Notes under the pieces: model-generated | Told to the model about the DNA's origin: nothing | The model's database searches: none | Seen by the model: only the letters and a program-made list of their open reading frames with translations | Assembly (NCBI GenBank): GCA_947650365.1 | Contig: OX393549.1 | Location: 29,417,209 to 29,481,208 of the forward strand | Length of the DNA: 64,000 bases | Source of the DNA: Chamaelirium japonicum | Lineage: Eukaryota > Streptophyta > Magnoliopsida > Liliales > Melanthiaceae | Reading direction: 5' to 3' | Program-made: the position numbers and the translations under genes | Part shown: positions 58,640 through 64,000 of the stretch, piece by piece | Position numbering within the stretch: the first letter of the stretch is position 1 | How the letters are laid out: each line of letters starts with the position of its first letter

Positions 58640-58960
58640 GGGCCGATGCGTATAAGGCGCCATTGCATCGGCGTCGAAAAACTCAAAAACTTCGGATAGC
58701 CGTAACTTTTTATACACAAGCCGGATCGATGCGTATAAGGCGCCATTGCGTCGGCGTCGAAAAACTGATCAAGATTGACGTGAAATATGGTTCACCTTGA
58801 CGTACAACTTTTCCGATGTCTGTCTTTGAAGAAAAATACCTCAAAAACTTCGGATAGCCGTAACTTTTCATACACAAGCCGGATCGATGCGTATAAGGCG
58901 CCATCACGTCGGCACCGAAAAATCGATCAAAGTGGACGTGAAGCATCATACACTTTAACG
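58640..58960. repeat. Three copies of a repeat with gatgcgtataaggcgccat
   Basis: Copies begin near 58642, 58727 and 58887. The second and third share a longer unit of about 160 bp that also contains aaaaacttcggatagccgta and catacacaagccggat. Confidence 0.85.
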
Positions 58961-59331
58961 TGTAACATTTTCGATATTCATCTTCGTAAAAAGGTGACTT
59001 AAAAAGCAAGCAGGCCAGTTTTTTTTTTTTTTTTTTTTTGCTCGCATCTCTGAGACGCATTGACTTGCAATAATTCACGTATCACTGGTCGGCACCCAAC
59101 TGCACCTAGTTACTGTGTTCACTAGGGACTACAGTCAGGCCTCCACGATGACGTGGTGGTTACCGCGGGTCCACCCCCAGATGAGAGAGGAATTTCCAAG
59201 CTTGTGAAGTTTGTACAACCAACTTGATAGTTTTATTTGAGATGTTATTCAACCAACTCAATAGAAGATAGCTCTTCGTCTTTGAATGATCATTGTGTGT
59301 GGATGACACTTGAATCGGGTTAATTAATAGA

Positions 59332-60640
59332 TTTTGGATGACGTCGAGCACCCTCCTTCTCGGTTTTCTGACGAAACCACGAGGTGGGTTGATATTGATG
59401 CCGAACACCCCCCCTCTTGGTTTTTTGTCGAAACCGAGGGGTGGGTTGCTGATGGTGTGCCGTCGCATCCCCCCCTTGCTTGGTTTTTGTGCGAAACCGA
59501 GTGGGGGCTGCTTGTTGATGCCGACACACACACCCTCTCGGTTTTCTAACGAAACCGAGGGGTGTGCTGCTGATGGTGTGCCGTCACCCCTTCCCCACTC
59601 GGTTTTTGTGCGAAACCGAGGGGGGGTTGCTTGTTGATGCCGACACACACCCCCTCTCGGTTTTCTGACGAAACCGAGGGGTGTGCTGCTGATGGTGTGC
59701 CGTCACCCCCTCCCCACTCGGTTTTTGTACGAAACCGAGGGGGAGTTACTTGTTGATGCCGACACACACACCCTCTCGGTTTTCTAACGAAACCGAGGAG
59801 TGTGCTGCTGATGGTGTGCCGTCACCCCTTCCCCACTCGATTTTTGTGCGAAACCGAGGGGGGGTTGCTTGTTGATGCCGATACACACCCCCTCTCGGTT
59901 TTCTGACGAAACCGAGGGGTGGGCTGCTTGTTGATGCCGACACACCCCCCCTCTCGGTTTTCTGACGAAACCGAGGGGTGGGCTGCTTGTTGATACCGAC
60001 ACACACCCCCTCTCGGTTTTCTGACGAAACCGAGGGGTGGGCTGCTGGTTGATGCCGACACACCCCCCTCTCGGTTTTCTGACGAAACCGAGGGGTGGGC
60101 TGCTTGTTGATGCCGACCCACACCCCCTCTCGGTTTTCTGACGAAACCGAGGGGTGGGCTGCTTGTTGATGCCGACACACCCCCCCTCTCGGTTTTCTGA
60201 CGAAACCGAGGGGTGGGCTGCTTGTTGATGCCGACACACACCCCCTCTCGATTTTCTAACGAAACCGAGGGGTGGGCTGCTTGTTGATGCCGACACACCC
60301 TCCCTCTCGGTTTTTTGACGAAATCGAGGGGTGGGCTGCTTGTTGATGCCGACACACACCCCCTCTCGGTTTTCTAACGAAACCGAGGGGTGGGCTGCTT
60401 GTTGATGTCGACACACCCCCCCTCGTGGTTTTCTGACGAAACCAAAGGGGTGGGCTGCTTGTTGATGTCGACACACTCCCCCTCTCGGTTTTCTGACGAA
60501 ACCGAGGGGTGGGCTACTGATGGTGTGCCGTCACCCCTTCCCCACTCGGTTTTTGTGCGAAACCGAGGGGGGGGGCTGCTTGTTGGTGCCGACACCCCAT
60601 TATTGGGGCTGCTAGAAGAGGCCAAAAAGTGTCGGTATTG
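59332..60640. repeat. Minisatellite of about 60 bp, about 21 copies, hairpin in each unit
   Basis: Each unit contains ctctcggttttctgacgaa followed by accgaggggtgggctgctt and gttgatgccgacacaca. The segment ctcggttt...aaaccgag is an 8-bp inverted repeat with a 7-base loop, conserved across units. Unit length alternates by one or two bases through C-run changes. Long ORFs on the minus strand (up to 230 codons) only translate the repeat. Similar sequence lies on both sides of the array (59093-59140 and 60798-60850 share acctagttactgt and ttcac-agg-actac). Confidence 0.92.
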
Positions 60641-61059
60641 AAAAGAGTGTATTTTTCGAATTTCAGCCCCATTCGAAACCGACACTTTTTCGGTAAAACG
60701 CTGGTGCGCGGGGATGTCGGCGAGGGACAATGCTATATCCGAGGGGGTATCTTAGAGATAATCTAGGATGACATCGCATGATGGCCAGCCGATCTTCACC
60801 CAATGTATTACCGCACCTGGTTACTGTATTCACCAGGTACTACGGTCACGTGAGGGTGTTGACTTGGCCAGGATCAAGGAAGCACCATTTTATCCCGTGT
60901 TACCCACCGTCGACTGCACCAGTGTGGAGACACACACTGACAGAGTCAGACCAACCACCCTCTGACCGATTTGGAACCGTTAGTCGTCGAAAAAAAGGTG
61001 ATGGCCAGTGACAATCTGATGCTTGGACCTGGGTAACAAGACTAAGCCTGAACTTTTGA

Positions 61060-62235
61060 TCGAATGCCAATACGTCGGCGACGACGTCTCGAACTTTGTC
61101 TTCAAATGCCAAGGGCTGGGCCTTGGGCTTGTAGAGTGTTAAGGCGTTGGTCGCCTCGAACTTTGTCTTCAAGCGCCAAGGGCTGGGCCTTGGGCTTGTA
61201 GAGTGCCGAGGCGCTGGTCGCCTCGGACTTTGTCTTCAAGTACCAAGGGCTGGGCCTTGGGCTTGTAGAGTGCCGAGGCACTGGTCGCCTCGGACTTTGC
61301 CTTCAAGTGCCAAGGGCTGGGCCTTGGGCTTGTAGAGTGCCGAGGCGTTGGTCGCCTCGGACTTTGTCTTCGAGTGCCAAGGGCTAGGCCTTGGGCTTGT
61401 GGAGTGCCGAGGCATTGATCGCCTCAGACTTTGTCTTCGAGTGCCAAGGGCAGGGCCTTGGGCTTATAGAGTGCCGAGGCGTTGGTCGCCTCGGACTTTG
61501 TCTTCGAGTGCCAAGGGCTGGGCCTTGGGCTTGTAGAGTGCCGAGGCGTTAGTCGCCTCGGACTTTGTCTTCGAGTGCCAAGGGCAGGGCCTTGGGCTTA
61601 TAGAGTGCCGAGGCGTTGATCGCCTCGGACTTTGTCTTCGAGTGCCAAGGGCAGGGCCTTGGGCTTATAGAGTACCGAGGCGTTGGTCGCCTCGGACTTT
61701 GTCTTCGAGTGCCAAGGGCTGGGCCTTGGGCTTGTAGAGTGCCGAGGCATTGATCGCCTCGGACTTTGTCTTTGAGTGCCAAGGGCTGGGCCTTGGGCTT
61801 GTAGAGTGCCGAGGCATTGATCGCCTCGGACTTTGTCTTCGGGTGCCAAGGGCTGGGCCTTGGGCTTGTAGAGTGCCGAGGCGCTGATCGCCTCGGACTT
61901 TGTCTTCGAGTGCCGAGGGCAGGGCCTTGGGCTTATAGAGTGCCGAGGCGTTGGTCGCCTCGGACTTTGTCTTCGAGTGCCAAGGGCTGGGCCTTGGGCT
62001 TGTAGAGTGCCGAGGCGCTGGTCGTCTCGGACTTTGTCTTCAAGTGCCAAGGACTGGGCCTTGGGCTCGTAGAGTGCCGAGGCATTGGTCGCCTCGGACT
62101 TTGTCTTCAAGTGCCAAGGACTGGGACTTGGGCTTGTAGAGTGCCGAGGCATTGGTCGCCTCGGACTTTTATCTTCGAGTGCCAAGGGCTAGGCCTTGGG
62201 CTCGTAGAGTGCCGAGGCATTGGTCACCTCGGATA
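61060..62235. repeat. 67-bp tandem array, about 17 copies
   Basis: The unit contains ggccttgggcttgtagagtg, ccgaggcgttggtcgcctcg and gactttgtcttcgagtgcca. The period is 67 bp, for example gggccttggg at 61119 and 61186. Because 67 is one more than a multiple of three, all frames of one strand can stay open, which explains the overlapping ORFs of 62-195 codons. cgaggcgttggtcgcctcg is itself an inverted repeat in each unit. Confidence 0.95.
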
Positions 62236-62246
62236 AGTATAGTTGA

Positions 62247-62900
62247 TAGTTTAGCTTGACCTGGATTGTCAGGAGCATTTTCATCTGACTTTCGCCTTGA
62301 AAGGGCGTAGCCGAATTGCCTTCGAGCTTCCGACTTGAATGGGCGGAATCGAAGGTCTTTGGTTGACCTGGGTTGCCAGGAGCATTTTTATCGGACTTTC
62401 GCCTTGAAAGGGCGTAGCCAAATTGCCTTCGAGCTTCCAACTTGAATGGGCGGAATCGAAGGTCTTTGGTTGACCTGGGTTGCCAGGAGCCTTTTTATCG
62501 GACTTTAGCCTCGAGAGGGCGTAGCCGAATTGCCTTCGAGCTTCCAACTTGAATGGGCGGAATCGTAGGTCTTTGGTTGACCTGGGTTGCCAGGAGCCTT
62601 TTTGTCGGACTTTAGCCTCGACAGGGCGTAGCCGAATTGCCTTCGAGCTTCCGACTTGAACGGGCGGAATCAAAGGTCTTTGGTTGACCTGGGTTGCCAG
62701 GAGCCTTTTTGTCGGACTTTAGCCTCGAGAGGGCGTAGCCGAATTGCCTTCGAGCTTCCGACTTGAACGGGCGGAATCAAAGGTCTTTGGTTGACCTGGG
62801 TTGCCAGGAGCCTTTTTATTGGACTTTAGCCTCGAGAGGGCGTAGCCGAATTGCCTTCGAGCTTCCGACTTGAATGGGCGGAATCGAAGGTCTTTGGTTG
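62247..62900. repeat. 107-bp tandem array, about 6 copies
   Basis: The marker ggtctttggttgacctgggt recurs at 62354, 62461, 62568, 62675 and 62782, a constant 107 bp, with a final partial copy at 62889 that runs into the gag-like ORF. The first copy, at about 62247, is diverged. Units also contain gggcgtagccgaattgcctt. Confidence 0.95.
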
Positions 62901-63293
62901 GTCTTCATCAGCAGTTGGAGGGTTGTGGGCCACAACCCCCACTCTTTCAGCTACCTTCTTTAGGGAATCCCTCTCTTGCTCGAGGGCTGCGTTCCTCTTG
63001 AGAAGGTTCAACAACTGGAAATCAGCAGCCGAGATCTCGTATGTAGCCTGAGGCTTGCTCACTTGAATAGCGTGTTCTTTGCCAGATCGACGCCTCGGGG
63101 ATGATGGGTCTCGCCGATCGTTGTGCCCTTCTGGATGGCTGCCTTGCGGCTCCAGCCGCTCCCGAACATTTCTTCGGTTGGTTGCAACCGAGACTTCTTG
63201 TTCTTCTTCGATCAGCATATTGTTTGTTCGTTCAGCACCCGCCTTTGGTGGGTTGGTGCTGGCCTTCACCATCGAGCGTATTGATGTTGGCAT
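62826..63293 (-). CDS. Gag-like ORF of the non-autonomous element
   Basis: The ORF starts MPTSIRSMVKAS (ATG at 63293) about 100 bp downstream of the PBS and has 155 codons. Residues 8-60 are polar (NPPKAGAERTNNMLIEEEQE). Later ADFQLLNLLKRNAALEQERD, running on to SLKKVAERV, looks like a coiled coil. The last about 27 residues are encoded by the first 107-bp repeat unit. Position and composition suggest a truncated gag N terminus of a Tat-type element, but no gag motif is decisive. Confidence 0.5.
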   Translation of the reverse strand: MPTSIRSMVKASTNPPKAGAERTNNMLIEEEQEVSVATNRRNVRERLEPQGSHPEGHNDRRDPSSPRRRSGKEHAIQVSKPQATYEISAADFQLLNLLKRNAALEQERDSLKKVAERVGVVAHNPPTADEDQPKTFDSAHSSRKLEGNSATPSRG

Positions 63294-63390
63294 GATGAAG
63301 GCGTTGAGGTTGATTTGGAGGAGGACTTGTGGCTCGTCACCACAAGTTGAATAGGAGTCGGTAGAGGTGTGGGTAAGACCTCTAACGATA

Positions 63391-63410
63391 TCCCACAGAC
63401 GGCGCCAAAG
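63391..63410 (-). promoter_or_regulatory. Primer binding site of the non-autonomous element
   Basis: The minus strand reads tttggcgccgtctgtggga, two bases after the LTR end. This sequence is typical of the region downstream of the 5' LTR in Tat-lineage Ty3/gypsy elements. I do not assign the tRNA. Confidence 0.8.
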
Positions 63411-63412
63411 AT

Positions 63413-64000
63413 TGTGGGGGGAAATTTCCGAGCCGCCTTGATCGGGAACCCCACCCCACAGCCTTGATTGAATGTGGACGATTTGTAGAGTTAGAGAGAT
63501 GGGAGAATAGATAGAGAGAGTAAGCAATGATGACACAAGGATTGGTGACGGAGTTCGGCCTTACGACCTACGTCTCCGGGCGAGAGGTGCCACCTGATCT
63601 TCACTATAATTCAAGTCAATAAGGGGTGAGCGTTCTCTTGACAGGCCAAGAGAAGCTTCGTACAGTCGGGTTGCACGGAGCAACTAGAAGAGAATAAGAA
63701 GGGGAGAATTGAGCTCTAGCACTTGCTCTGGGATCCTCCTCCTCTGATTGAATGACCAACCCCCTTCCTGGATGCCTTGGGGGTCCTTTTGTAGCGTAGG
63801 CACATGCCCGATATGGCGGTGATGACGTGGCGATGATGACGTGGCACTGGTTCTGGGCCTCCTTGCTGGGCCCTTATTGGGCCGTTGTTCGGGCCCAATA
63901 AGGGGTAGGGCTTGATCTGCGAGCCTCGTAGAGTGGGCCCATGTGAGCCCAGGCGGGCTTACCCATTTGGGCCGTTGTGCGGGCCCATGCTGCTCTGATC
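63413..64000 (-). repeat. 5' LTR of the non-autonomous element, truncated by window end
   Basis: Identical by eye to 55614-56201 over its whole visible length. Its outer end should lie near 64027. Confidence 0.95.

Larger units (their letters stand above)
55614..64000 (-). mobile_element. Non-autonomous Tat-like LTR retrotransposon carrying captured host gene fragments
   Basis: The left (3') LTR is 55614-56228 and the right (5') LTR starts at 63413 and runs off the window, with about 27 bases missing. The minus-strand order is 5' LTR, PBS, short gag-like ORF, 107-bp array, 67-bp array, about 60-bp array, host-gene fusion, further repeats, PPT, 3' LTR. No protease, RT, RNase H or integrase is present. 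The two LTRs are identical over all 588 visible bases, so insertion is very recent. The target was the degenerate copia leader; the left flank is GAAGT (55609-55613), so GAAGT is expected just beyond about 64027. Confidence 0.92.

Noticed and set aside
59746..60476. ORFs of 160-230 codons on the minus strand
   Set aside because: They translate the about 60-bp minisatellite in several frames at once and have no family similarity.
59332..60640. CRISPR-like array of regularly spaced repeats
   Set aside because: Spacers are not unique; the whole 60-bp unit repeats. The context is a plant LTR element with no cas genes. It is a minisatellite.
61549..62185. 195-codon ORF on the minus strand and 62-codon ORFs on the plus strand
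   Set aside because: They arise from the 67-bp tandem array, whose unit has no stops in several frames.

Overview
The window is nuclear DNA of a flowering plant. The evidence is plant-type transposons (CACTA, Tat-lineage Ty3/gypsy, Ty1/copia, hAT, TRIM, LINE), a plant HAKAI gene with spliceosomal introns, and a nuclear tRNA-Leu. The very GC-rich first exon of HAKAI and the GC-rich captured CYP84/HSP90 fragments fit a monocot or a magnoliid better than a core eudicot, but I cannot name the species. Only three loci look like functional host genes: a HAKAI E3 ligase (13049-26754, three exons), a tRNA-Leu(AAG) (28271-28351) and an At1g65710-like gene with an N-myristoylation signal (50746-52704, two exons). 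Most of the rest is mobile DNA in nested layers.

Layout. 1-3596: right end of a CACTA element (minus strand; transposase with two stop codons, AT-rich and G-rich minisatellites, subterminal repeats, terminus) inserted into the gag of a Tat-lineage Ty3/gypsy element. 3597-about 11683: that element, with decayed gag, protease and RT, deleted RNaseH/integrase, a retained antisense ORF (6662-9007, minus) with its own TATA box, 146-148 bp tandem repeats and a plus-oriented LTR end. 12941-26754: the HAKAI gene. Intron 1 (about 6.9 kb) holds old tandem duplications, a copia RNaseH fragment and a hAT fragment; intron 2 (about 5.3 kb) holds degenerate repeats. 28271-30660: tRNA-Leu, three to four tandem copies of a 300-380 bp repeat, and a LINE 3' end.

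31408-45982 resolves as a three-layer nest. A small TRIM retrotransposon (minus strand) received a 10-kb copia element in one of its LTRs (31418-41471, 5-bp target duplication GGTAG, two 2330-bp LTRs differing at about 24 positions) and a 4.1-kb hAT transposon in its interior (41677-45809, 8-bp duplication GGTACAAC). The hAT transposase frame is intact except for five nonsense codons. The copia interior is heavily decayed although its LTRs are about 99% identical, which points to mobilisation in trans.

45983-50670: degenerate repeats, a LINE RNaseH fragment and foldback elements. 50746-52704: the At1g65710-like gene. 53000-55613: microsatellites and a degenerate relative of the copia LTR plus leader. 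55614 to the right edge is the most unusual object: a non-autonomous, Tat-like LTR element on the minus strand whose two LTRs are identical over all visible bases. It keeps LTRs, PBS, PPT and a small gag-like ORF, and instead of pol it carries several tandem arrays (about 60 bp, 67 bp and 107 bp) and a fusion of two captured host gene fragments: the N-terminal ATPase region of cytosolic-type HSP90 (minus) joined back to back to ferulate/coniferaldehyde 5-hydroxylase, CYP84 (plus).
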